In this document: piece by piece, positions 30,971 through 43,786 of the stretch
How the letters are laid out: each line of letters begins with the position of its first letter
How positions within the stretch are numbered: the first letter of the stretch is position 1
DNA from: Owenia fusiformis
Lineage: Eukaryota; Annelida; Polychaeta; Sabellida; Oweniidae
Direction: 5' to 3'
Assembly: GCA_903813345.2 (NCBI GenBank)
Contig: CAIIXF020000004.1
Location: 25,051,985-25,115,984 of the forward strand
Length of the DNA: 64,000 nt
Notes under the pieces: generated by a model
Told to the model about the DNA's origin: nothing
What the model saw: the letters and a program-made list of their open reading frames with translations, nothing else
Databases searched by the model: none
Program-made: the position numbers and the translations under genes

Positions 30971-31361
30971 TTATATGCAACTCTAAGAGTACTCGTGATC
31001 CTTAAAGCAAGCAATGTTAAAGGGGCAACAAGGACTGTAGAGAGAAAATTCGAAATTTTTTATTTTTTCTGAGCTATCAGGGCAACATTTGGCTTAACAT
31101 CTTCTTTGACATGTATGGATAAACTATCAATTTCAGCATTAAAAAGTGTAAATTCAGTTCAAAGCTTCTATAAAGGGAGTCCCACTTATAGATTTTTAAG
31201 ATCCGCGACGTTACAAGTGAAATATCAACTGAAATAATGTTCATCCTGGGGGTTTCTTTGTAGATCATAAAAATATATGTTAACTAAATATCCAAACTTA
31301 AATGAATTTTGACACTGGTCCATGATCGTTGAATAGCCCCTCTGCACTAATTGTTGCACCT

Positions 31362-31619
31362 TTAATATTCGATTGAGCATTTGCCATCATAACCAACATG
31401 GACCAGTTTATCAGGGAGTTCAAGATACTTACTCTTCCACTTTCTTATTAAACTTGGGCTGTGTTCAATTACTTTCTTCTCCCGAAAATAATGGAGTCCC
31501 TTCTCTCGTCTATGATTGGCAAATTTACCATTGTTTGCTATATTGGGAAATATGCAATAAAGTTTATTTGTATGGCAGTGATAGATGTGCCACATGGACC
31601 ACATATCCTTTACTTTATT
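31362..31619 (-). CDS. Glycosyltransferase, C-terminal coding part (separated by insertion)
   Basis: 85 residues then a stop. The part begins at the codon that abuts the inserted element (31621 on) and carries the C-terminal end of the glycosyltransferase whose first 372 residues are at 43787-44901: a DMWSMWHIYHCHTNKLY segment, then an ANHRREKGLHY segment and a final Trp-Lys-rich stretch. The frame matches that of the upstream part if the inserted block is left out and the shared TTA is counted once. It is either the last exon of a gene with a new 12-kb intron, or the severed tail of a disrupted gene. I see no donor/acceptor pair of matching phase at the junctions, which favours disruption. 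Confidence 0.8.
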   Translation of the reverse strand, partial: NKVKDMWSMWHIYHCHTNKLYCIFPNIANNGKFANHRREKGLHYFREKKVIEHSPSLIRKWKSKYLELPDKLVHVGYDGKCSIEY

Positions 31620-31680
31620 AGGAGGCCCCATCGGGGGGCCTCCTATCAATTTTGTAGATATTATTCTTTATTATTCTTTA

Positions 31681-34600
31681 TTAGACTCCAGATGTCAATC
31701 TGGAGTCTATTGTTTTTGCCAGTATTCTTCTTCTTCTTATTAGACTCCAGATGTCAATCTGGAGTCTATTGTTTTTGCCAGTATTCTTATTCTTCTTATT
31801 ATTCTTATTTTTCTTTTTGAGTTTTTTCAGTAACTATAAGGTATCCAGTAAAGACCATTATACCGTTGATTTAGGTTCAGTATCTAGTTGGTGGGAAATT
31901 GGGTCAAATTTTTATCTAGGTCAAAGGTCAAGAACTAGGTCAAATCCAGTACTTTGTCACTTTTTTCAATTTTCTCAGTCGTCCTTCAATATTTTTGATC
32001 CAGGTTTTTTTCATTGTGTTCCTCATAAAAAAGTAGGAAAGCTAAGGTCGATTTAGTTTTTTGATATCTCAAACCGATTTTGAGATATGGCGTCCAGAAA
32101 GTAGGTCACACCAAAACGTGCTCCAAATTCAATGTATGAGTTATGAATTAGGGGTAGAATTTTGTCAGGAATCCGAATCTACAAACCAAATTTCGATCCG
32201 ACTCCTAGTTCCGAAGTTATGGCGTTTTGAAAACTCAGAAATCGCTAAATTTTGTGCCCATGTTAAGTCAATGGGAAAAAAGATTTTTTTGAAATGAAAA
32301 ATACGAAATATAGACTGAGTTCAGCTTAATTTAATGAAAGCCTTCAAAAGAAGGGGACCTCAAAAGCCATCTAGCTTCAGAATTTGGACACCAAAATTCC
32401 TAGGTCAAAATCTAGGTCAAATTCAAAGGTTTTCCTTATTTTTGCGATTCTGACACTACACTTCAATTATATTCTTCGAAATTGTGTATACATGTAGCCA
32501 AGAGTGTGCTTATAGTGTTAGCCTTTTGCCGTCAGAAAGTATTTTGACCCACTTTTGAGATATGGTGTCCGAAAAGTAGGTCAAAATAAAAAGTTCTCAA
32601 AATTTAACGTATGAGTTATGAATTAGGAATAGAATTTTGTCAGGAATCCGAATCTGCAAATCAAATTTCGATCCGACTTCCGCTTCGGAAGTTATTACAC
32701 GTCGCACGAAACAGGGGACAATTAGAGTAACATTATGGCGTCAAAATACAAAAACAATGCAATGGGCAGTATAGGGCGCAATCAGCTATATAACGTCAAA
32801 AACGACAAGCGTTACATTTTGTCAAGTTTAGTCAACCTAAAAATAAGATGCTTTATTCTTATTCAATCCTGGTGAAATTCACAGAGCAAGAAGATCTCGA
32901 GGACAATATTTCTAAAATGTTTTTGATTTTTGAAAAACGGTCAGGAAATCCACTCGGGGCGTTAGTAAAAATTGATATGTATGAGATTTGTGGTAAAAAA
33001 TCGATGCGTTACATTTTTTCAAGTCTCTAAAAGCAACTCTTATTCTCTTATTATATGAAAAATAAAGAAATCGGTTATTGTTTTGTAAATTTCGCCATGA
33101 CAATATTGTGCAGTTAATTTTTTTTTGAAATCAGACCTAAATTAGAAGGTTAAATAAAGGTAAACTTATTGCTTGTCTCCTTCGGCTTCAAAACCTTACA
33201 CAATTTTGAAAATCTTAAAAGCGTTCATATAAGACGATTTGAACTGTAGCCGCTAGGCAATTGTGACGTCATAAAAGCACATGTTTCAATGAATAAAATG
33301 TGAAATTTTAGTTAAATTCTGATCAGTATTTCAAAAGTTATTCCGATTTCAACGAACCGTGTAAGCGTGAAATGTTACGCCTTACAGCGTATTTGACGAT
33401 GTCGGACTACATTTAACTTAAAAAATATGGTAGATCCCATCATACCTTTAAAGGAAAAATAATTTCAGTGAAATACGAATAAAAAATACTTCAAAATGAT
33501 ATATAATACACATAGTTCGCTTTTTGAATAAGGCAGATATTAACGCTTAAAGCTGAGATTAGCCCGTATTTCCCGAATTGTCCCCAGGTTCGTGCACGTC
33601 ATATATGGCGTGTCCGAAAAGTAGGTCAAAATAAAAACTTTCCAAATTTAACGTATGAGTTATGAATTAGGGGTAGAATTTTGTCAGGAATCTGAATCTG
33701 CAGACCAAATTTCGATTCGACTTCCGGTTCCGAAGTTATGGCGTGTCCAAAAAGTAGGTCAAAATAAAAATTCGCCAAATTTAACGTATGAGTTATGAAT
33801 TAGGGGTAGAATTTTGTCAGGAATCCGAATCTTTAAACCAAATTTAGATCCGACTTCCGGTTCGGAAGTTATGGCGTTTTGAAATTTCGGAAAATTGATC
33901 TGATGGTATCCTGATAGAAAGTCAAGAGTAGAGAAGAAAATATTGAAAAATTCATCCATCCTTCCTATCTGATCATATCCTATCCTATCCTTCCTATCTA
34001 TCCTTCCTTCGTATCCTTTCCTTCATATCCTTCCTATCCTCTCCTATCATATCCTTTCTTCCTATTCTGTTCTATCCTATCCTTCTTTCTTATTCTATCC
34101 TATCGTTCCAACCCATTCTATCCTTTCCTACTCGGCTTATTTTAGATGACTGGGCTTAAAAAAGTCTGGATCTGGAGTCTGAAATTGAACTTCGTTCAAT
34201 TTCCCAAGTCTAGTTATTATTATTTTTCTTTAAGAGTTTTTTCAATAACTATAAGGTATCCAGTAAAGACCATTATACAGTTCATTTAGGTTCAGTATCT
34301 AGTTGGTGGGAAATTGGGTCAAATTTTTATCTAGGTCAAAGGTCAAGAACTAGGTCAAATCCAGTACTTTGTCACTTTTTTCGATTTTCTCGGTCGTCCT
34401 TCAATATTTTTGATCCGTTTTTTTTTCATTGTGTTCCTCATAAAAAAGTAGAAAATCTAGGGTCGATTTAGTTTTTTGGTATCTCAAACCGATTTCGAGA
34501 TATCAGTGTCCGAAAACGAGGTCCAAAAAAAAGTACTCCGAATCCAATGTCCAGGATATCAGTCTTATAGGAGATTTTCTCAGGATTCCGAATCTGAAAA

Positions 34601-37374
34601 CCAAATTTCGATTTGACTTCCGGTTCAGAAGTTATGGCGTTTTGAAAATTCAAAAATCGCTAAATTTGGTGCCCCATGTTAATTCAATGGGAAAAAATAT
34701 TTTTTTGAAGTGTAAAATACGAGATACAGACTAAGCACAGCTAAACATAATGGAAGCCCATAAAAGAAAGGGACCTCAAAACCTTCTTTTCATAAAAATT
34801 TGGACACCAAAATGCCTAGGTCAAAATCTAGGTCAAATTCAAAGTTTTTCCTTATTTTTGCGATTCTGACACTACAGATTAATTATATTCTTCAAAATTT
34901 TGTATACATGTAGCCAAGAGTGTGCTAATAGTGTTAGCCTTTTGCCGTCAGAAAGTATTTTGCCCCACTTTTGAGATATGGTGTCCGAAAAGTAGGTCAA
35001 AATAAAAAATTCTCCAAATTTAACGTTTGAGTTATGAATTAAGTATAGAATTTTCTCAGGAATCCGAATCTGCAAATCAAATTTCGATCCGACTTCCTGT
35101 TCGGAGGTTATGACATTTTGAAAGCTCAAAAATCGCTAAATTTGGTGCCCCATGTTATGTCAATGGGAAAAAAGATTTTTTTGAAGTGTAAAATTCGAGA
35201 TATAGACTAAGTACAGCTTAAAATAATGTAAGCCTATGAAAGAAGGGGACCTCGAAGGCTACCTAACTTCAAAATTTGGACACCAAAATCCCCAGGTCAA
35301 AATCTAGGTCAAATTCATAGTTTTTCCTTATTTTTACGATTCTGACACTATGTTGAAATGATTTGCTTCAAAATTTTGTATACAGGTAGGAAAAAGTGTG
35401 CTAATAGTGTTAGCCTTTTGCCGTCAGAAAGTGTTTCTACCCACTTTTGAGATATGGTGTCCGAAAAGTAGGTCAAAATAAAAAGTTCTCCAAATTTAAC
35501 ATATGAGTTATGAATTAAGGGTAGAATTTTCTCAGGAATCCGAGTCTGCAAACCAAATTTCGATCCGACTTCCGATTCGAAAGTTATGGCGTTTTGAAAT
35601 TTCGAGAAAATCGATCTGATGGTATCCTGATAGAAAGTCAAGAGTAGAGAAGAAAATATTGAAAAATGCATCCATCCTTCCTTTGTGATCCTATCGTATC
35701 CTTCTTATCTACCTTTCCTTCATATCCTCTCCTTCCCATCCTTCCTATTCTATTCCTTCTTCATATTCTATTCTATCATTCTTTCTTATTCTATCCTATC
35801 GTTCCTTCCTTTTTCATCCATCCATCCATCCATCTTTTTCTGGATGACTCAGCTTATTTTGGATGACTCGGCTTATTCTGGATGACTCGGCCAAAAAAAA
35901 GTCTAGATCTGGAATCTGAAATTGAACTTCGTTCAATTTCCAAAGTCTAGTTATTCTTATTCTTATTATTCTAAACCAGTTTTCTCAATAACCATAAGGT
36001 TTTCAGTAAAGTCAGTCATTTGGTCAATTTAGGTCCAGAATCTAGTTCCTCGGAAATTGGGTCAAATTTTTATCTAGGTCAAAGGTCAAGAACTAGGTCA
36101 AATCCAGTACTTTGTCACTTTTTTCGATTTTCTCGGTCGTCCTTCAATATTTTCGATCCGGGTTTTTTTCATTGTGTTCCTTATAAAAAAGTAGGAAACC
36201 TAGGGTCGATTTAGTTTTTTGATATCTCAAACCGATTTCGAGATATCAGTGTCCGAAAACGAGGTCCAAAAAAAAGTTCTCCGAATCAAATGTCAAGGAT
36301 ATTAGTCTTATAGGAAATTTTCTGAGGATTCCGAATCTGAAAACGAAATTTGGATCTGACTTCCAGTTCGGAAGTTATGGCGTTTTGAAAACTCAAAAAT
36401 CGCTAAATTTGGTGCCCATGTTAAGTCAATGGGAAAAAATATTTTTTTGAAGTGAAAAATACGGAATATAGACTGAGTTCAGCTCCATATAATCAAAGCC
36501 TTTAAAAGAAGGGGATCTCAAAAGCCATCTAGCTTCACAATTTGGACACCGAAATGCCTAGGTCAAAATCTAGGTCAAATTCATAGGTTTTCCTTATTTT
36601 TTCGATTCTGACACTACACTTTAATTATATTCTTCGAAATTGTGTATACATGTAGCCAAGAATATGCTAATAGTGTTAGCCTTTTGCCGTCAGAAAGTAT
36701 TTTGACCCACTTTTGAGATATGGTGTCCGAAAAGTAGGTCAAAATAAAAAGTTCTCCAAATTGAATATATGAGTTATGAATTAAGGGTAGAATTTTGTCA
36801 GGAATCCGAATCTGCAAACCAAATTTCGATCCAATTTCCGGTTCGGAAGTTATGGCGTGTCCGAAAAGTAGGTCAAAATAAAAAATCTCCAAATTTAACG
36901 TATGAGTTATGAATTAGGGGTAGAATTTTGTCAGGAATCCGAATCTGCAAATCAAATTTCGATCCGACTTCTGGTTCGGAAGTGATAGCGTTTTGAAATT
37001 TCGAGAAAAATCGATCTGATGGTATCCTGATAGAAAGTCAAGAGTAGAGAAGAAAATATTGAAAAATTCATCCATCCTCCTATCTCATCCTACCCTATCC
37101 TTCCTATCTATCCTTCCTTCATATCTTTTCCTTCCTATCATTCCCATCCTATCCTATCCTATCCTTTCTTCCTATTCTATTCTATCCTATCCTTCTTTCT
37201 TATTCTATCCTATCGTTCTTTCCTATTCTATCCTACCTTCCTATTTTATTTATCCATCTCTTTCTAGATGACTCAGCTTATTCTGGATGACTCGGCTTAT
37301 TCTGGATGACTCGGCTAAAAAAAAGTCTAGATCTGGAGTCTAAAATTGAACTTCGTTCAATTTCCAAAATCTAG
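31681..37374 (+). mobile_element. Nested Helentron-like elements, first group
   Basis: Two 5' ends lie side by side (31682 and 31740: hairpin ACTCCAGAT-gtca-ATCTGGAGT then attgtttttgccagtattctt). Three bodies follow, each closing with ATCTGGAGTCT, hairpin GAAATTGAAC-ttc-GTTCAATTTC, a short spacer and CTAG, at 34213, 35950 and 37374. Each body has ~130-bp subrepeats with ggtccga/gtccgaaaagtaggtcaaa and gagttatgaattagg cores, a (TTCCTATCC)n-like pyrimidine tract and a ggatgactcggcttattct minisatellite before the 3' end. The first body contains a separate MITE (32696-33603). It is non-coding. Confidence 0.8.
32696..33603. mobile_element. 0.9-kb MITE inside the first Helentron-like body
   Basis: The insertion interrupts a subrepeat whose intact form reads gaagttatggcg; here gttat precedes and tatggcg follows the element (TAT duplicated). 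The ends are imperfect inverted repeats (gcacgaa, ggggacaatt). Other bodies lack it, so it arrived after the bodies had multiplied. Confidence 0.75.
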
Positions 37375-40300
37375 TTATTAGACTCCAGATGTCAATCTGG
37401 AGTCTATTGTTTTTGCCAGTATTCTTCTTCTTCTTCTTCTTCTTCTTATTAGACTCCAGATTGAAAATCTGGAGTCTATTGTTTTTGCCAGTATTCTTCT
37501 TCTTATTATTAGACTCCAGATGTCAATCTGGAGTCTATTGTTTTTGCCAGTATTCTTCTTTATTATTATTATTCTTCTACCAACGTTTTCTCCTTAACTA
37601 GAAGACATTGAGTCAAGTCCTGTATATGTTCAATTTAGGTCCAGTATCTAGTTTCTCGGAAATTGGGTCAATTTTTTATCTAGGTCAAAGGTCAAGAACT
37701 AGGTCAAATCTTACATTTTCAACATTCTATCAATTATCTTCGTCGTTATTTATCGAAACGTCTTCGTCTTTTTTTCATCATGTAGCTTAGAAAAAGCCCT
37801 TTCATAAGTGTCCCTGTTTTTTTTAAATTACTCTTACCGATTTTGAAATATAGCGTCCAGAAAGTAGGTCAAAACAAAAGTTCTCCAAATTCAGGGTATG
37901 AGTTATGAATTAGGATAAGAATTTTGTCAGGAATCTGAATCTGCAAACCAAATTTCGATCCGACTTCCGGTTCGGAAGTTATGTCATTTTAAAAGTTCAA
38001 AAATCGCTAAATTTGGTGCCCATGTTAAGTCAATGGGAAAAAAGATTTTTTTGAAGTGAAGAATTCGAAATATAGACTGAGTTCAGCTTAATTTAATGAA
38101 AGCTTTTAAAAGAAGGGGACCTAAAAAGCCATCTAGCTTCAAAATTTGGACACCAACATGCCTAGGTCAAAATCTAGGTCAAATTCAAAGGTTTTCCTTA
38201 TTTTTGCAATTCTGACACTACACTTCAATAATATTCTTTGAAATTGTGTATACATGTAGCCAAGAGTGTGCTAATAGTGTTAGCCTTTTGCCGTCAGAAA
38301 GTATTTTGATCCACTTTTGAGATATGGTGTCCGAAAAGTAGGTCAAAATAAAAAGTTCTCCAAATTCAACGTATGAGTTATGAATTAAGGATAGAATTTT
38401 CTAAGGAATCCGAATCTGCAAACCAAATTTCGATCCGACTTCCGGTTCCGAAATTATGGCGTGTCCAAAAAGTAGGTCAAAATAAAAATTCGCCAAATTT
38501 AACGTATGAGTTATGAATTAGGGGTAGAATTTTTTCAGGAATCCGAATCTTTAAATCAAATTTCGATCCGACTTCCGGTTCGGAAGTTATGGCGTTTTGA
38601 AATTTCGGAAAATCGATCTGATGGTATCCTGATAGAAAGTCAAGAGTAGAGAAGAAAATGTTGAAAAATTCATCCATACTTCCTATCTGATCTTATCCTA
38701 TCCTTCCTTTCTATCCTTCCTTTGTATCTTTTCCTTCCTATCCTTCCTTTCCTCTCCTATCATATCCTTTCTTCCTATTCTGTTCTATCCTATCCTTCTT
38801 TCTTATTCTATCCTATCGTTCCTTCCTATTCTGTCCCATCCTACCTTCCTATTTTATCGATCCATCTTATTCTGGATGACTCGGCTTATTCTGGATGACT
38901 AGGCTTATTCTGGATGACTAGGCTTATTCCATCCACCCATCCATCTTTTTCTGGATGACTCAGCTTATTTTGATGACTCAGCTTATTCTGGATGACTCGG
39001 CTTATTCTGTTTGACTGGGCTAAAAAAAAGTCTAGATCTGGAGTCTGAAATTGAACTTCGTTCAATTTCCAAAGTCTAGTTATTATTATTATTTTTCTTT
39101 AAGAGTTTTTTCAATAACTATAAGGTATCCAGTAAAGATCATAATACAGTCTATTTAGGTTCAGTATCTAGTTGGTGGGAAATTGGGTCAAATTTTTATC
39201 TAGGTCAAAGGTCAAGAACTAGGTCAAATCTTACATTTTCAACCTTCTGTCTATTATCTTCGTCGTTATTTCTCGAAATGTCTTCGTCTTTTTTTCATCA
39301 TGTAGCTTAGAAACAGTCCTTTCATAAGTGTGCCATCCGTTTTTTGATTACTCTTACCGATTTTGAAATATGGCGTCCGGAAAGTAGGTCACACCAAAAC
39401 GTGCTCCAAATTCAATGTATGAGTTATGAATTAGGGGTAGAATTTTGTCAGGAATCCGAATCTGCAAACCAAATTTCGATCCGACTTCCAGTTCGGAAGT
39501 TATGGCGTTTTAAATGCTCAAAAATCGCTAAATTTGGTGCCCATGTTAAGTCAATGGGAAAAAAGATTTTTTTGAAGTGAAAAATTCGAAATATAGACTG
39601 AGTTCAGCTTAATTTAATGAAAGCCTTCAAAAGAAGGGGACCTAAAAAGCCATCTTGCTCCAAAATTTGGACACCAAAATGCCTAGGTCAAAATCTAGGT
39701 CAAATTCAAAGGTTTTCCTTATTTTTGCGATTCTGACACTACACTTCAATTATATTCTTCGAAATTGTGTATACATGTAGCCAAGAGTGTGCTAATAGTG
39801 TTAGCCTTTTGCCGTCAGAAAGTATTTTGACCTACTTTTGAGATATGGTGTCCGAAATGTAGGTCAAAATAAAAAGTTCTACAAATTTGACGTTTGAGTT
39901 ATGAATTAAGTGTAGAATTTTCTCAGGAATCCGAATCTGCTAACCAAATTTCAATTCGACCTCCGGTTCCGAAGTTATGGGGTGTCCGAAAAGTAGGTCA
40001 AAATAAAAAATTGCCAAATTTAACGTATGAGTTATGAATTAGGGGTAGATTTTTATCAGGAATCCGAATCTGCAAACCAAATTTCGATCTGACTTCCGGT
40101 TCCGAAGTTATGGCATGTCCGAAAAGTAGGTCAAAATAAAAATTCGCCAAATTTAACGTATGAGTTATGAATTAGGGGTAGAATTTTGTCAGGAATCCAA
40201 ATCTTTAAGTCAAATTTCGATTCGACTTACGGTTCGGAAGTTATGGCGTCTTGAAATTTCGGAAAATCGATCTGATGGTATCCTGATAGAAAGTCAAGAG

Positions 40301-42397
40301 TAGAGAAGAAAATATTTAAAAATTCATCCATCCTTCCTATCTGATCTTATCCTATCCTATCCTTCCTATCTATCCTTCCTTCGGATCTTTTCCTTCCGTT
40401 TCGTACCTATCCTCTCCTATCATATCCTTTCTTCCTAATCTGTTCTATCCTATCCCTCTTTCTTATTCTATCATATCGTTCTTTCCTATTCTATCCTATC
40501 CTTCCTTCCTATTTTATCCATCCATCTTTTTCTGGATGACTCAGCTTATTCTGGATGACTTGGCTTATTCTGGATGACTCGGCTAAAAAAGGTCTAGATC
40601 TGGAGTCTGAAATTGAACTTCGTTCAATTTCCAAAGTCTAGTTATTATTTTTCTTTAAGAGTTTTTTCAATAACTATAAGGTATCCAGTAAAGACCATTA
40701 TACAGTTCATTTAGGTTCAGTATCTAGTTGGTGGGAAATTGGGTCAATTTTTTATCTAGGTCAAAGGTCAAGAACTAGGTCAAATCCAGTACTTTGTCAC
40801 TTTTTTCGATTTTCTCGGTCGTCCTTCAATATTTTGGATCCGGGTTTTTTTCATTGTGTTCCTCATAAAAAAGTAGAAAATCTAGGGTCGATTTAGTTTT
40901 TTGGTATCTCAAACCGATTTCGAGATATCAGTGTCCGAAAACGAGGTCCAAAAAAAGGTTCTCCGAATCCAATGTCCAGGATATCAGTCTTATAGGAAAT
41001 TTTCTCAGGATTCCGAATCTGAAAACCAAATTTCGATCTGACTTCCGGTTCAGAAGTAATGGCGTTTTGAAAATTCAAAAATCGCTAAATTTGGTGCCCC
41101 ATGTTAATTCAATGGGAAAAAATATTTTTTTGAAGTGTAAAATACGAGATATAGACTAAGCACAGCTAAACATAATGGAAGCCCATAGAAATAAGGGACC
41201 TCAAAACCTTCTTTTCATAAAAATTTGGACACCAAAATGCCTAGGTCAAAATCTAGGTCAAATTCAAAGTTTTTCCTTATTTTTGCGATTCTGACACTAC
41301 AGATTAATTATATTCTTCGAAATTTTGTATACATGTAGCCAAGAGTGTGCTAATAGTGTTAGCCTTTTGCCGTCAGAAAGTATTTTGCCCCACTTTTGAG
41401 ATATGGTGTCCGAAAAGTAGGTCAAAATAAAAAATTCTCCAAATTTAACGTTTGAGTTATGCATTAAGTATAGAATTTTCTCAGGAATCCGAATCTGCAA
41501 ACCAAATTTCGATCCGACTACCGGTTCGGAAGTTATGACATTTTGAAAGCTCAAAAATCGCTAAATTTGGTGTTCCATGTTATGTCAATGGGAAATTTTT
41601 TTTTTTGAAATGTAAAATTCGAGATATAGACTAGGTACAGATTAAAATAATGAAAGCCTATGAAAGAAGGGGACCTCGAAGGCTACCTAACTTCAAAATT
41701 TGAACACCAAAATCCATAGGTCAAAATCTAGGTCAAATTCATAGTTTTTCCTTATTTTTGCGATTCTGACACTATGTTTAAATAATTTGCTTCAAAATTT
41801 TGTATACAGGTACGAAAGAGTGTGCTAATAGTGTTAGCCTTTTGCCGTCAGAAAGTATTTCGACCCACTTTTGAGATATGGTGTCCGAAAAGTAGGTCAA
41901 AATAAAAAGTTCTCCAAATTTAACATATGAGTTATGAATTAAGGGTAGAATTTTCTCAGGAATTCGAGTCTGCAAACCAAATTTTGATCCGACTTCCGAT
42001 TCGAAAGTTCTGGCGTTTTGAAATTTCGAGAAAAATCGATCTGATGGTATCCTGATAGAAAGTCAAGAGTAGAGAAGAAAATATTGAAAATTGCATCCAT
42101 CCTTCCTTTGTGAAACTATCGTATCCTTCTTTTCTACCTTTCCTTCATATCCTCTCCTTTCTATCCTTCCTATTCTATTCCTTCTTCATATTCTATTCTA
42201 TCATTCTTTCCTATTCTATCCTATTGTTCCTTCCTATTCTAGCCTATCCTCCCTTCCTTTTTCATCCATCCATCCATCCATCTTTTTCTGGATGACTCAG
42301 CTTATTTTGGATGACTCGGCTTATTCTGGATGACTCGGCTAAAAAAAGTCTAGATCTGGAGTCTGAAATTGAACTTCGTTCAATTTCCAAAGTCTAG
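37375..42397 (+). mobile_element. Nested Helentron-like elements, second group
   Basis: Three 5' hairpin ends in a row (37380, 37450, 37508; the middle one has a variant loop, gattgaaaatc) are followed by three bodies closing with the GTTCAATTTC hairpin and CTAG at 39079, 40641 and 42397. The equal number of 5' ends and 3' ends, ordered as opens then closes, fits successive insertion of each copy just inside the 5' end of the previous one. Body content matches the first group. Confidence 0.8.
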
Positions 42398-42721
42398 TTA
42401 TTTATTCTTCCTCCCTCTTTTTCTCCTACTTCCGACTAACTTTCAACTAGCTACTACATAGTCCTACTAGGGACCTGGGCTGAACTTGGCGGGAAAGGAA
42501 TTTTTATCTAGGTCAAGGTCAAAGGTCAAAATCTAGGTCAAATCTAAGCTTTTTTTAAGTTTCTCAGATTTCGTCCTCATACTTCATTATTTCTTGCGAT
42601 GAATTAAAATGTAACTAGATATAAGCATTCTCTACAAATTGCTCACTATATGTACGCGTTAATTTTTTACCGTTTTTGAGATATTTGACGTCAAAAATCG
42701 GCAAAAATCGGTCATTTTTCA

Positions 42722-43640
42722 ACTTGCTTCAAATGAACCAGATTTTTTTTTAAAAATCATCTACAAGATCTCAGGAACTCAAATATGTCCTTACTTTTGA
42801 CCTCCGACCTTTGGTTGACCTTCAGTGACCTTCGAAAGGTAAAAAAAGTTGTTTTTTCAAATTGATTTTCTGGATTCAAATTTAGGTATATTTGATCACA
42901 AAGGACCCATTGAGGTCTAAAAAAGTAAAATTTGCAAGGTCAAAGGTCAAGGTCATCAAACTAAATCACAAACTGTGTTTTCTAAGTTTCTCAAAATTGG
43001 AGACTACAAATCAATATTTTTTCATGAAAGTCAGGATATATATTCCTCTATAGGTTCTACACATATTAGCAATTGACTATTTATTAAAATTATGTACCAG
43101 TTTTGAGATATGGGAACTCAAAAACTGAAAAAAGGTCAAATTTCGAAACTTTTCAAGACTAAATTTCAACTTGCTTCAAATTGACCAATTTTTTTTTAAA
43201 ACTCATCTACAAGTTCTCAGGATTCCAAATCTAACCTTACTTTTGACCTTTGACCTTTGGTTGACCTTCAGTGACCTCCGAAAGGTCAAAAAAGTTGATT
43301 TTTCAAATCGATTTTCTGGATTCAAATTTAGGTATATTTATTCACAAAAGACCTTCTGAGGTCTAAAAAAAGTAAAATTTGCAAGGTCAAAGGTCAAGGT
43401 CATCAAACGAAATCACAAATTGTGTTTTTTAAGTTTCTCAAAATTGGAGACTACAAATCAATATTTTTAAATGAAAGTCAGAATATATATTCCTCTACTA
43501 AAGGTTCTTCACATATTAGCAATTGATTATCTATTAAAATTTGGCTCCAGTTTTGAGATATTATAGCTCAAAAACTGAAAAAAGGTCAAATTTCGGAATT
43601 TTTCAAGGTCAAATTTCAACTTGCATTAATTCGACCAAAC
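42722..43640. repeat. About 450-bp tandem repeat in the outer element body
   Basis: Two full copies and the start of a third: the landmark caacttgcttcaaat (caacttgcattaatt in the third) recurs at about 42720, 43165 and 43617. Each unit includes gcaaggtcaaaggtcaaggt, a triple AGGTCA-type cluster. Confidence 0.8.
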
Positions 43641-43786
43641 CTTTTTTAAAAATCATCTACAAGTTGTCTGGAGTTCATATATGACCTTGTATTAGAGATT
43701 TGACCTTTGGCTGGCCTTTGAATGTTCAGAAACGAATATAGGGCCTCCGTAAGATTGCTTGCAATCTTAGATCGTTAGATCTCTAG

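Larger units (their letters stand above)
31621..43786 (+). mobile_element. Outer Helentron-like rolling-circle element holding a nest of others
   Basis: The 5' end is a subterminal hairpin (31620-31645, arms AGGAGGCCCC/GGGGCCTCCT). The 3' end has GGCCTCC (an inverted copy of the 5' subterminal motif), a hairpin (AAGATTGC/GCAATCTT, 43751-43768) and terminates in CTAG at 43783-43786. A hairpin followed by CTRR, plus subterminal inverted repeats and no proper terminal inverted repeats, is characteristic of Helitron/Helentron non-autonomous elements. TTA is found at both host junctions (31618-31620 and 43787-43789), as a short duplication or a shared terminal triplet. The element body outside the nest is 31621-31680 and 42398-43786. 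No Rep/helicase frame is present. Confidence 0.8.

Noticed and set aside
35666-37271. Plus-strand frames rich in Pro, Ser, Leu and Ile (for example 35666-35866, 37059-37271)
   Set aside because: They read through the TTCCTATCC-like pyrimidine tracts; low-complexity shadows.
33759-41975. Repeated minus-strand frames of 60-107 codons (sharing residues such as ITSEPEVGSKFGLQIRIPEKI) in the Helentron-like bodies
   Set aside because: They are translations of the ~130-bp non-coding subrepeats; length and ends vary from copy to copy and no domain or consistent start is seen.
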